Positions 15,487 through 61,700 of a DNA stretch of 64,000 bases are shown here, piece by piece; position 1 is the stretch's first letter; each line of letters begins with the position of its first letter. This DNA is from Streptomyces klenkii (GTDB taxonomy: Bacteria > Actinomycetota > Actinomycetes > Streptomycetales > Streptomycetaceae): the NCBI RefSeq assembly GCF_003626645.1, contig NZ_RBAM01000001.1, forward strand, positions 62,001-126,000. The letters run 5' to 3'. The notes under the pieces are model-generated. The model was not told the origin of the DNA. It did no database searches and was given only the letters and a program-made list of their open reading frames with translations. Position numbers and translations under genes: made by a program.

Positions 15487-18400
15487 TCATACGGCCGCCG
15501 CCTTCGCCTCCGCAGGTCCGGTTCCCAGGAGGTCGCGCAGCAGGCGGGTGGCGGGGAGGGCGTCGTTCAAGTAGACGTGTTCTCCGCGCTGTTCGACGGC
15601 CGAGAGCAGCGTACGGAAGGTCGCCTTCGCCTCTTCGGGGCGGCCCGCGTGGTGCTGGGCCTGGCCGAGGAGCCCCAGATGGAGGGGGTGGCGCAGGCGG
15701 GTGCTGGAGCGGCGCAGCTCGGCCAGCGAAGCCTGCATGAGGGTGAGGCCGTCCTCCTCGTGCCCCGAGTGGGTCAGGCCCCACCCTTCGAGCACGCCCA
15801 GCATGCCCTTCCAGTACAGCAGCCCGTGTTCGCCCGCCACGCGGACTCCCTCGGCGCCGGAGGAGCGCGCCCGCTGGGCGTCGCCCTCCCAGGCCGCCAC
15901 GACCGCGTCCACGTAGAGGGCGAAGGACCGGTCGGAGGGCCTGCTGTCGTACTCGGTCAGGTGCAGCAGCTGGTGCCGGCGCGCCCTGGCGGTCCGCCGG
16001 TCGCCGAGGAGCCAGTGGGTGAACGTGTTGTACGAGCGGCAGGAGACGCGCGGGTCGTGCTGGAAGGTGCGGGCCAGCGAATGGCCTTGGCCGGCGTAGC
16101 GGTCCGCCATGTCGACGCCGTACTCCAGTTCGGCCAGTGCCTGCGACAGGCGGCCGCGGATGTGCAGCACGATGCCCTCGCCGTACGCGGCGCCGAGCAC
16201 CGCCACGGGCGCCTCGGTCCGGCTCGCGAGGTCCCGCAGCAGGCCGGAGAACCGCCGCGAGGCGTCGTAGCGGCCGGTGACCAGGTAGGCGGCGCACAGC
16301 GCCCACAGCACCGACGGGTCCTCGGGGGCCTGGGCGGCCGCGCTCAGGGCCCGGCCGTGCGCGAGCGCCCGCTCGGCCTCGGGGTGGCCGTAGCCGCGGG
16401 TCGTGGCCAGCACCTGGCCGAGCTGGACGTGCAGCCGCCGTTCCAGGGGCACGACCGTAGGGTCGTCCTGGGGCAGCAGGTCGACCAGCTGCACCGCGCG
16501 GCGCAGCCAGGTCTCCACGCGCTCGTACGCCAGTTGGTGCTCGGCCTGCTCGGCGGCGCGCAACAGCCGGGGGAGGGCCTCCGCCGGGGGCAGGGCGCTC
16601 CTCGCGTGCCACGTGTGGTGGGCGACCCGCTCGGCGCCCGTGTCCCCCGCGCGCCCGTGCCGGCGGGTGCTCAGCGCTTCGGCCACCCTGGCGTGCAGCC
16701 GGTGCCGGTCCTCGCGCGTGAGCTCGTCGGTGAGCGTCTCCTGGACCAGGGCGTGGGCGAAGAGCAGCCGCCCCGGGTGCCGGAGGTCCTCGCCGAGCAG
16801 CCCGGCGCGGATGGCTGACTCCAGCGCGTCGGCGACGGGTTCGTCCTCCCCGGCCGTGCGCTCCAGCAGGTCGGTGTCGACCTCGGCGCCGATGACGGCG
16901 CACAGCCGCAGCACCCGCAGGACCGGCTCGGGCAACGCGGCGAACCGCTGGTGCAGCACCTCGCGCACCCCCGTGGGCACGCGCGTCAGCAGCACCTCCA
17001 CCGCGTCCGGGCTGCGCAGGCCCCGGGCGTCCCCGAGGAGGGAGAGGAGCTGCATGACGAAGTACGGGTTGCCCTCGCTGCGCCGGTGCAGCGCCTCGAC
17101 GACCTCGGCGTCCACGCCCGGCCCCGCCTGGGCCACGACCAGGTCGGCGACGGCTTGCCGGGAGAGCCCGTCGAGCCGCAGGGTCTCCGTGCGGGGGCCG
17201 CGCAGGACCTCGGAGAGCATGCGGCGCAGCGTGGCGTCGGACTCGACCTCGAATTCGCGGGCGGTGAGGACGATCGCGAGCGGGTGGCCCTGGCAGCGGG
17301 TGCTCAGCAGCCTGAGCAGGTCGAGGGAGGCGGCGTCGGCCCAGTGCAGGTCCTCCAGGAAGAGGACCAGCGGGCTCCGGGCGGCCAGGGCGAGCAGGAC
17401 CTCGCAGACCGCGTCGTGGGTGAGGAACCGGGCCTGGCCCCAGTCGGACTCGCTGCCCGGGGCGGGGCCGGGGCCGCCCGACCACTCGGGCATGAGCGGG
17501 GCGAGCAGCGAGCCGAAAGGTTTCGCCGCGGAGTGGAAGGCTTCGGGGCGGGTGACGGACAGCCGCCGGAGCACCTGCGTCCACAGCCAGTAGGGCGGCA
17601 CGCCCTCGCTGCGGAAGCAGTAGCTCCAGACGACTTCGAGACCCTCGCCGTCGCCGTCGGAGCCGTCCCGATCGGAGCTGTCGCGGCCGAAGCTGTCCCG
17701 GCCGGAGCCGGCGGCCTCCAGCCGCGGGGCGAGTTCGAGGAGCAGCCGCGTCTTGCCGACCCCGGCGGGGCCGAGGACTCCGGCTATGTGTCCCCGGCCG
17801 GCCAGGGCGCTCGCCGCCGCGGTCGTCAGCCGCGTCAGCTCCTCGCAGCGACCGGTGAAGGGGGAGTGGCCCGCTGAATGCGGTGTGTGCCGGGTGGCGT
17901 CGGCCGCCTCGTCTGATTCCTTTTCCTTGACGTCTTCCTTTACGTATCCCTTTACGTCAAGTGCTTCTGCTGCCGCAGGTGTTCCAGCCGTGGCGGCGGG
18001 TGTGACGGGTACGGTGCGCACGGCATCGTCCGCAGCAGCAGGGGCAGCAGCCGTGGCTGCATGAGCAGCCGTAGCCGTATGAGCGGCCGTGGCCTCTCCG
18101 GCGGCGTCGACCGCTCCGGCCTCCGCAATCCCTGTTGCCCTCTTCGCAGGCTGACGTTCCTCCGTCCCCGGCTCGTGGCGGAGTATCGCGGTCCGTACGC
18201 GGCGGAGCGCGGCGGTGGTGCCGACGCCGAACTCGCCGGCCAGGTGGCTGCGCGTCCGTTCGTACACCTCCAGCGCCTCGGCCTGCCGTCCGAGCCGGGA
18301 GAGGGCGGTCATGAGGTGGCCGACGAGGCGTTCCCGCGCCGGGTTGCGGCGCGCCTCCCGGTCCAGGTCCGCGGCCACTTCCTCGGCCGCGCCGAGGGCC

Positions 18401-18984
18401 AGCCGGGCCTCCGCGCAGGACTCGACGGCCGTGAGCCGGACGTGTTCGAGCCGGGTGGCTTCGTCGCTGAGCGGCGGGAGGCCGTCGAACTCCCCGTAGG
18501 GCGTGCCCCGCCACAGGGCCAGCGCCTCCGTGAGCCGTTCGCGCGCGGCGAGCGGGTCACGGCTGTCCACCAGGCGGCGCCCCTCGGTGACGAGGAGCTC
18601 GAAGCGGTGGGCGTCGGTCTGTCCGGGGTCGAGCTCCAGGACGTAGCCGCCGGCCCGGTGGCGCAGTACGGACGCGCCGTCGGGCCCGGCCGCCGGCTGG
18701 AGGGCGCGGCGCAGGTGGGAGACGTGGCTCTGGAGCGTGGCGACGGCCCGGCGGGGCGGTGCCCCTCCCCACAGCTCCTCGACGAGCAGCTCCGTGGGCA
18801 CGACCCGGCCCAGGCGGACGAGGAGCAGGGCGAGCAGCGCCCGCCGGCGCGGCGGTCCGAGCGGGAGGTCCTGCCCGCCGTGGCGGGCCGACATGGGGCC
18901 GAGCACGCTCAGAAGTGGCTCGATCAGGACGGTGGCCGGCGGCTGTTCCGCCGGCGACGGGGTCGGCGCGGGGAGTGCGGGCAT
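15487..18984 (-). CDS. SARP-LAL pathway regulator (PimR/FilR/PteR-like)
   Basis: An 1165-residue regulator. Residues 20-110 form an OmpR-type winged helix (LLVEELWGGAPPRRAVATLQ, HVSHLRRAL) and about 115-265 the bacterial transcriptional activation domain; together these are the SARP half. A low-complexity Ala- and Lys/Glu-rich linker (about 283-360) leads to an AAA ATPase with Walker A GPAGVGKT (about 408) and Walker B LVLFLEDLHWAD (about 546), then TPR-like helices to the end. This architecture is that of PimR and the filipin/pentamycin cluster activators. ATG 18984 follows GGGA at a short spacing. It is divergent from the KS/KR-like gene, and a SARP-type operator lies between them. It is inferred to activate the polyene cluster, possibly through a PAS-LuxR regulator outside the window. 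Confidence 0.92.
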   Translation of the reverse strand: MPALPAPTPSPAEQPPATVLIEPLLSVLGPMSARHGGQDLPLGPPRRRALLALLLVRLGRVVPTELLVEELWGGAPPRRAVATLQSHVSHLRRALQPAAGPDGASVLRHRAGGYVLELDPGQTDAHRFELLVTEGRRLVDSRDPLAARERLTEALALWRGTPYGEFDGLPPLSDEATRLEHVRLTAVESCAEARLALGAAEEVAADLDREARRNPARERLVGHLMTALSRLGRQAEALEVYERTRSHLAGEFGVGTTAALRRVRTAILRHEPGTEERQPAKRATGIAEAGAVDAAGEATAAHTATAAHAATAAAPAAADDAVRTVPVTPAATAGTPAAAEALDVKGYVKEDVKEKESDEAADATRHTPHSAGHSPFTGRCEELTRLTTAAASALAGRGHIAGVLGPAGVGKTRLLLELAPRLEAAGSGRDSFGRDSSDRDGSDGDGEGLEVVWSYCFRSEGVPPYWLWTQVLRRLSVTRPEAFHSAAKPFGSLLAPLMPEWSGGPGPAPGSESDWGQARFLTHDAVCEVLLALAARSPLVLFLEDLHWADAASLDLLRLLSTRCQGHPLAIVLTAREFEVESDATLRRMLSEVLRGPRTETLRLDGLSRQAVADLVVAQAGPGVDAEVVEALHRRSEGNPYFVMQLLSLLGDARGLRSPDAVEVLLTRVPTGVREVLHQRFAALPEPVLRVLRLCAVIGAEVDTDLLERTAGEDEPVADALESAIRAGLLGEDLRHPGRLLFAHALVQETLTDELTREDRHRLHARVAEALSTRRHGRAGDTGAERVAHHTWHARSALPPAEALPRLLRAAEQAEHQLAYERVETWLRRAVQLVDLLPQDDPTVVPLERRLHVQLGQVLATTRGYGHPEAERALAHGRALSAAAQAPEDPSVLWALCAAYLVTGRYDASRRFSGLLRDLASRTEAPVAVLGAAYGEGIVLHIRGRLSQALAELEYGVDMADRYAGQGHSLARTFQHDPRVSCRSYNTFTHWLLGDRRTARARRHQLLHLTEYDSRPSDRSFALYVDAVVAAWEGDAQRARSSGAEGVRVAGEHGLLYWKGMLGVLEGWGLTHSGHEEDGLTLMQASLAELRRSSTRLRHPLHLGLLGQAQHHAGRPEEAKATFRTLLSAVEQRGEHVYLNDALPATRLLRDLLGTGPAEAKAAAV

Positions 18985-19107
18985 GTCGGTCCCAATCGCT
19001 CTTGCACGCTTGAGGGTGCTGACGGGTGGTCGGCGCGGCACTGCCGGCGCCTTCCAAATCGGATCCTTGCATAAGGAACAGGGCATTCCAAGATCGCGAC
19101 CAGCCAA

Positions 19108-19136
19108 CGGCAAGCGAACTGCAAGGTCTTTGCAAG
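19108..19136 (+). promoter_or_regulatory. SARP operator: three heptamers at 11-bp period
   Basis: CGGCAAG (19108-19114), CTGCAAG (19119-19125) and TTGCAAG (19130-19136) are direct repeats separated by exactly 4 bases each. PimR of the pimaricin cluster is known to bind three CGGCAAG-type heptamers with 4-bp spacers; the first copy here is identical. A candidate -10 (CAGATC, 19145-19150) begins eight bases after the last heptamer, the geometry expected for SARPs. The orientation favours activation of the rightward gene at 19267. Confidence 0.8.
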
Positions 19137-19266
19137 GGGTTCGTCAGATCCGTGAAATCCGTTTGAAGGAAGCGGCAAGAAATCGTCAACAGCATGGTCA
19201 GGCCGCCCGCAAGGGCAATGGCGCACGATGCATCGTCATCGAGGACCACCGCTCACCGGGGGGCAC

Positions 19267-22512
<3,246 letters not shown>

Positions 22513-22557
22513 TCCGCACCGCGGCGGCACGCGACCGCACCGGCCGCCGTCGGTGAA

Positions 22558-22603
22558 CTGCCCTGCTGTTGCCTCCGTTCATGCGGAGGCAACAGCAGGG
22601 CAG
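22558..22603. terminator. Bidirectional terminator between convergent orphan-KS and ferredoxin genes
   Basis: Perfect 20-bp arms at 22558-22577 and 22584-22603 with a six-base loop (TTCATG). It lies 45 bases after the orphan KS stop and 49 bases beyond the ferredoxin stop on the other strand, so it can serve both transcripts. Confidence 0.88.
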
Positions 22604-22652
22604 CGCTGCGTGGGGTGCCGGGGCGTCACTGCCGTCCGGAGCGCGGTCGTGG

Positions 22653-22844
22653 TCAGCCGACGGTGATGACCGCCATCGGGCACCGTAGGGCGGCCTCTTC
22701 CACCGCCGACCGGTGCTCGTCGCCCGGGGCGGCGTCGAGCAGGATCACCGTGCCGTCCTCGTCGTCCTGGTCGAAGACGTCGGGGGCGACGAGCGTGCAC
22801 GTGCCCGCGCCGCAGCACAGGTCCTTGTCGATCTCTATCTGCAT
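22653..22844 (-). CDS. [3Fe-4S] ferredoxin, electron donor to the adjacent P450
   Basis: A 63-residue acidic ferredoxin with Cys10, Cys16 and Cys55 (LCCGAGTC then RCPMAV); the spacing C-x5-C...CP is that of the Streptomyces P450-partner 3Fe-4S ferredoxins. A fourth Cys (Cys11) sits next to Cys10, in a position where these proteins usually lack a ligand. ATG 22844 is preceded by GGAG at six bases. It starts 13 bases after the P450 stop, so the two are translated from one message. It should pass electrons from a ferredoxin reductase (not in the window) to the P450. Confidence 0.93.
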   Translation of the reverse strand: MQIEIDKDLCCGAGTCTLVAPDVFDQDDEDGTVILLDAAPGDEHRSAVEEAALRCPMAVITVG

Positions 22845-22857
22845 CACGATCTCCTCT

Positions 22858-24078
22858 TCACCAGCGCACCGGCAGGCCCAGGACGCCGTACGTCACCATC
22901 ATCTCCCGGAGGCCGATCTCCTCCGCCGGAACGGCCAGTTCCAGCCCGGGGAAGCGGCGCAGCAGCGACTCGTAGCCGATGCTGAGTTCCAGGCGGGCCA
23001 GGTGGTGGCCCATGCACTGGTGGGGGCCGCTGCCGAAGGCGAGGTGCCGGGTCGCGCCGCGGCGGATGTCGAAGGCGTCGGGGTCGTCGAAGCCGAGCGG
23101 GTCGCGGTTGGCGGCGGGCAGCGACACCGTGACGACCTCGCCCTTGCGGATGGGCCGCCCCTCGAACTCGAAGTCCTCGGCGGCCACCCGGATCGGGCCG
23201 ATCTGCACCACGCTGAGGTAGCGCAGAAGCTCTTCGACGGCACCGTCCATCAGGGACCAGTCGGCGCGCAGGGCCGCCAGCTGCTCCGGGTGGCGCAGCA
23301 GGGCGTAGGTGCCCAGCCCCAGCATGTTGGTAGTGGTCTCCAGGCCGGCGATGAGCAGGACGAACGTGATGCCGAGGAGCTCTTCGTCGGTCAGGTCGGT
23401 CTCGACGGTGAGTCTGCCGAGGATGTCCGGGCCCTGGTCCTTGCGCGCTGCCGCGATCAGGGCGTGCAGCATGCCGCCGAGGAGCGTCATCGACTCCTGC
23501 ATCTCCTCGCCGCTGCTGGAGAGGCTGAAGAGGACGTCTACGTGGTGCCCGAACTGCGCACGGTTCTCTTCCGGCAGTCCGAGCAGCTCTGAAGTGACGA
23601 GCGTGGGCAGCGGCTTGGCGAAGGCCTCCACCAGGTCGACGGGCCCGCCCTTGCCCTCCATCTCGTCCAGCAGACGGTCCGTCATTTCCTGGATGCGCGG
23701 CCGGAGTTCGCGCACCCGCCGGATGGTGAAGTGCTTGCTGAGCAGGCGGCGGTAGCGGGTGTGCTCGGGCGGGTCCATGTTGACGAACATGCCCGGAGGG
23801 AGGACATCGGTGCTCAGCTCGGATCCGGGCACCTTGACCGGAGAGCGCTTCCCGGGCGGCAGTGAGCTGAACCGGGTGTCACCCAGCACGGCCCGCGCGC
23901 TCCGCAGGCCGGTGATCAGGTGACCGATGTGCCCGTCGGGGTACCGCAGCGGCGACACCGGGCATTCCTGGCGCGCTTCCGCGAAAGGGGCCGGCGGGTC
24001 GAAGGGACAGCCCGAGGGGCGCGCCGTCGGGAAGGGGCGGGTGGTTAAGGGGTGGTCGGATTCTCGCGATTGCGTCAT
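22858..24078 (-). CDS. Cytochrome P450 monooxygenase of the polyene cluster
   Basis: A 406-residue class I bacterial P450. It has the I-helix oxygen-binding motif [11 protein letters not shown] (Glu in place of the usual Asp), K-helix EELLR, and the heme-thiolate loop [15 protein letters not shown] with ligand Cys355. General appearance ([23 protein letters not shown]) is CYP105/107-like. It is cotranscribed with the ferredoxin and divergent from the giant PKS, sharing a region with two PAS-LuxR-like boxes, so it is very likely a polyene tailoring hydroxylase. Filipin-type clusters use P450s at C26 and C1', and pentamycin an additional C14 hydroxylase; which site this enzyme acts on cannot be told. 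Codon 11 is TTA (24048-24046), implying bldA dependence. The ribosome-binding site is weak. Confidence 0.92.
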   Translation of the reverse strand: MTQSRESDHPLTTRPFPTARPSGCPFDPPAPFAEARQECPVSPLRYPDGHIGHLITGLRSARAVLGDTRFSSLPPGKRSPVKVPGSELSTDVLPPGMFVNMDPPEHTRYRRLLSKHFTIRRVRELRPRIQEMTDRLLDEMEGKGGPVDLVEAFAKPLPTLVTSELLGLPEENRAQFGHHVDVLFSLSSSGEEMQESMTLLGGMLHALIAAARKDQGPDILGRLTVETDLTDEELLGITFVLLIAGLETTTNMLGLGTYALLRHPEQLAALRADWSLMDGAVEELLRYLSVVQIGPIRVAAEDFEFEGRPIRKGEVVTVSLPAANRDPLGFDDPDAFDIRRGATRHLAFGSGPHQCMGHHLARLELSIGYESLLRRFPGLELAVPAEEIGLREMMVTYGVLGLPVRW

Positions 24079-24116
24079 GCCGGGGAAGCCTCTTCGCCAG
24101 AGGAGAAAGGGGAAAG

Positions 24117-24145
24117 GTTATACGGCCCACGACTCTCCTACAACT
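24117..24145 (-). promoter_or_regulatory. Candidate promoter of the P450-ferredoxin operon
   Basis: On the minus strand AGTTGT (24145-24140) and TATAAC (24122-24117) are spaced by 17 bases, 38 bases upstream of the P450 ATG. The PAS-LuxR-like box at 24150-24165 lies just upstream of the -35, as expected for activator-dependent promoters. Prediction only. Confidence 0.4.
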
Positions 24146-24149
24146 GCCC

Positions 24150-24165
24150 CTAGGGTTCTCCTTAG
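24150..24165. promoter_or_regulatory. PAS-LuxR (PimM-type) binding-site-like palindrome, P450-proximal
   Basis: CTAGGGTTCTCCTTAG agrees with the published PimM consensus CTVGGGAWWTCCCBAG at 13 of 16 positions by my alignment, including both conserved ends. It sits just upstream of a candidate promoter for the P450 operon. PimM-class regulators are conserved across polyene clusters. Confidence 0.6.
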
Positions 24166-24217
24166 TGATGCTCACCGGCCGCCGGTCTCCGCGCGGCGCC
24201 GTCGCGTACCCCGTCCG

Positions 24218-24233
24218 TTTGGGATTCCCCTAG
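24218..24233. promoter_or_regulatory. PAS-LuxR (PimM-type) binding-site-like palindrome, PKS-proximal
   Basis: TTTGGGATTCCCCTAG also matches CTVGGGAWWTCCCBAG at 13 of 16 positions, with an intact GGGATT core and CCTAG end. It lies 114 bases upstream of the giant PKS start. A further half site (CTAGGG, 24278-24283) lies closer to the gene. Confidence 0.6.
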
Positions 24234-24346
24234 ACCTGATCCCGTACCACGCCGGAATCGCGCTCACTGTGCCGAAACTAGGGTCACACCGCACCGCCAT
24301 GTGCGCGGTGCCTTTTCGTTCTCTGTGTGGGTGGGTGGAGCGCAAT

Positions 24347-47866
<23,520 letters not shown>

Positions 47867-47898
47867 CCGTTTCCGGTTCCGGTGAGTCCCGGTGACCC

Positions 47899-47927
47899 CT
47901 TGCCGAATTCCGCAAAGTCTTCGCAAG
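47899..47927 (+). promoter_or_regulatory. Possible second SARP-type site between the first two PKS genes
   Basis: CCGCAAA (47910-47916) and TCGCAAG (47921-47927) are direct heptamers with the same 4-base spacer (GTCT) found in the 19126-19129 spacer. Immediately before, at 47899-47905, CTTGCCG is the exact reverse complement of CGGCAAG. It lies 18 bases before the second PKS start. It may mark an internal SARP-controlled promoter. Confidence 0.4.
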
Positions 47928-47944
47928 GGTGAGGGACGATTTCG

Positions 47945-58633
<10,689 letters not shown>

Positions 58634-58638
58634 GACCC

Positions 58639-58665
58639 GGGACCTCCCGGAATTCCGGAGGTCCC
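58639..58665. promoter_or_regulatory. Imperfect palindrome between the second and third PKS genes
   Basis: GGGACCTC (58639-58646) and GAGGTCCC (58658-58665) flank a CCGGAATTCCG core, starting six bases after the module 6 PKS stop. It could be an intra-operon attenuator, an RNA stability hairpin or a protein site. Confidence 0.45.
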
Positions 58666-58716
58666 GAAACTCGGCAACTCCTGAACTGCGCAGGCCAAAA
58701 GGGGCGGGCAACACCG

Positions 58717-61700
58717 ATGATGAACGAAGACAAGCTCCGGGACTACCTCAAGCGGGCCACCACGGACCTGCGCCAGGCCCGGCGGCGCGTGCGCGAGCTG
58801 GAGGCCCGGGACCAGGAGCCCATCGCCATCGTGGGCATGAGCTGCCGGTTCCCCGGCGGCATCGACTCGCCCGAGGCGCTGTGGCGGCTGCTGGCCGGGG
58901 GCGGCGACGCGATCTCGCAGTTCCCCGACGACCGCGGCTGGGACGTCGACTCCCTCTACGACCCCGACCCCGAGCGGCCGGGCAAGGTCTACACCCGGCA
59001 GGGCGGGTTCCTCCACGACGCGGCGGACTTCGACGCGGACTTCTTCGGGATCTCGCCGCGCGAGGCCCTGGCGATGGATCCCCAGCAGCGGCTGCTGCTG
59101 GAGACCGCGTGGGAGGCCTTCGAGCACGCGGGCATCGACCCCGCCCCCCTCAAGGGCAGCCGCACCGGCGTCTTCGCCGGCCTGATGTACCACGACTACG
59201 GCTTCACGCCCGGCGTCCTGCCCGACGGTGTCGAAGGGCTGCTCAGCACCGGCAACTCCGGCAGCGTCGCCTCCGGCCGCATCGCGTACACCTTCGGCTT
59301 CGAGGGCCCCGCGGTCACCATCGACACCGCCTGCTCGTCGTCGCTCGTCGCCCTGCACCTCGCCGTGCAGGCGCTGCGCAACGGCGAGTGCTCCATGGCG
59401 CTCGCCGGCGGCGTGACGGTCATGGCGGGCCCGAGCGCGTTCGTCGAGTTCAGCCGCCAGCGCGGCCTCGCCCCCGACGGCCGCTGCAAGTCCTTCGCGG
59501 CCGCCGCGGACGGCGCGTCGTGGTCCGAAGGCGCCGGCCTGCTGCTGGTGGAGCGCCTGCGCGACGCCCGCCGGCTCGGCCACCAGGTGCTCGCGGTCGT
59601 ACGGGGCTCCGCCGTCAACCAGGACGGCGCGTCCAACGGCCTTACCGCCCCCAACGGCCCTTCGCAGCAGCGCGTCATCCTCGAAGCGCTGGCCAGCGGC
59701 GGGCTGTCCGCCGAGGACATCGACGCCGTCGAAGCACACGGCACGGGTACGAACCTCGGTGACCCGATCGAGGCGCAGGCCCTGCTCGCGACCTACGGCC
59801 AGGACCGCGAACGGCCCCTCCTCCTCGGCTCGCTGAAGTCGAACATAGGCCACACCCAGGCCGCGGCGGGCGTGGCGGGCGTGATGAAGATGGTCCTGGC
59901 GATGCAGCACGGAGTGCTGCCGCAGACCCTGCACGTGGACGAGCCGACCCCGCAGGTCGACTGGTCGGCCGGCTCGGTCGAGCTGCTCACGGAAGCGGCC
60001 GCGTGGCCGGAGTCGGACCACCCGCGCCGGGCCGGCATCTCCTCGTTCGGCATCAGCGGCACCAACGCGCACGTCATCCTTGAGCAGGCGACTGACCCGG
60101 CGGCGGAGGAACAGGCCGACGACACGGCGGCCGGCGGCGAAGGCGCATCCGAGGAGTCGTTGCGGCCGCGCACGTCGGTGGTGCCGTGGGTGCTCTCCGG
60201 CAGGACCGAGGAAGCGCTGCGGGAACAGGCACGGCGGCTGCTGTCGTCCGTCGACTTCGCGACCGCGTCACCGGCCGACGTGGGCTTCTCGCTGGCGGCC
60301 ACGCGATCGGCGCTGGAGCACCGCGCCGCGGTGGCCGGCGCCGACGCGGACGAACTGCGCGCGGGCGTGACCGCACTCGCGGCGGGCGAGCCCGCGGCGC
60401 ATGTGGTGACGGGGCGTGCCGAGGGCGCCCGGGGCAAGACCGGGTTCTTGTTCTCGGGGCAGGGGTCGCAGCGGATCGGGATGGGGCGCGAGCTGTACGC
60501 GGCGTACCCCGTCTTCGCCGCGGCTTACGACGAGGTGTGCGCGCTGCTCGATGCGCCGGTCGACGTCGATGCGGAAACGCTTCACCAGACCGGGTGCACC
60601 CAGCCTGCGCTGTTTGCTGTTGAGGTGGCGCTGTTCCGGCTGCTGGAGTCGTGGGGTGCGCGGCCGGATTACGTGGCCGGTCACTCGGTGGGCGAGATCG
60701 CGGCTGCTCATGTGGCGGGTGTGCTGTCGCTCAGCGACGCGGCGAAGCTGGTGTCGGCGCGGGCTGCGTTGATGCAGGCGCTGCCGACCGGTGGCGCGAT
60801 GGTGGCGATCCAGGCGACTGAGGACGAGGTGCTGCCGCACCTGACGGAGAACGCCGGCATTGCTGCCATCAATGGGCCGCAGTCCGTAGTGGTTTCCGGC
60901 GCCGAAGATGCCGTACTGGCGATTGCCGAGGCCTTCAAGGAGCAGGGTCGTAAGACGTCCCGGCTGAAGGTCAGCCACGCGTTCCACTCGCCGCTCATGG
61001 ACCCCATGCTCGACGAGTTCGCCAAGGTCGTCGGCGGCCTGACCTTCAACGAGCCGCAGATCCCGGTCGTTTCGAACCTCACCGGCCGCCTGGCTGATCC
61101 CTACACCCCCGACTACTGGGTCCGCCATGTCCGCGAGGCCGTGCGCTTCGCCGACGGCGTCCGGACCCTGCACGACCTGGGCGTGACCACCTTCGTCGAG
61201 ATCGGCCCCGGCGGCGTCCTCAGCGCCCTCGCCCAGGGCTGCCTCGACGACGACATCATCACCGTCCCCACCCTGCGCACCGACCGCCCCGAACCTCAGG
61301 CGATCACCCTCGCCGTCGGTCAGCTCCACACCCACGGCATCTCCCCGGACTGGCAGGTCCTCTTCCCCGGCGCCCACCGCGTCGGCCTCCCCACCTATGC
61401 CTTCCAGCGCGAGCGCTTCTGGCTCGAAGGCACGGCCGCGCTCGACGTCTCCTCCGCGGGCCTGGACTCCTCCGGCCACCCCCTGCTGGGCGCGGTCGTG
61501 GAGACCGCCGGGGGAGAGGACGTGCTGTTCACCGGCCGGCTGTCCGCGGCCGACACGCCCTGGATCGCCGAGTACACCGTCGGTGGTGTGCCGGTGCTCC
61601 CGGTCGCCGCGTTCGTGGAGCTCGCCCTGTGCGCGGGCCGGCAGGCCGGCTTCCCGCACCTGGAGCAGCTGGACGTGGACGCCCCGCTGGTGCTGGCGGA

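Noticed and set aside
23927..24346. 5' extension of the first PKS frame to 23927
   Set aside because: It would overlap the start of the divergent P450 and the regulatory boxes; ATG 24347 has the ribosome-binding site and is followed by the KSQ at a normal distance.
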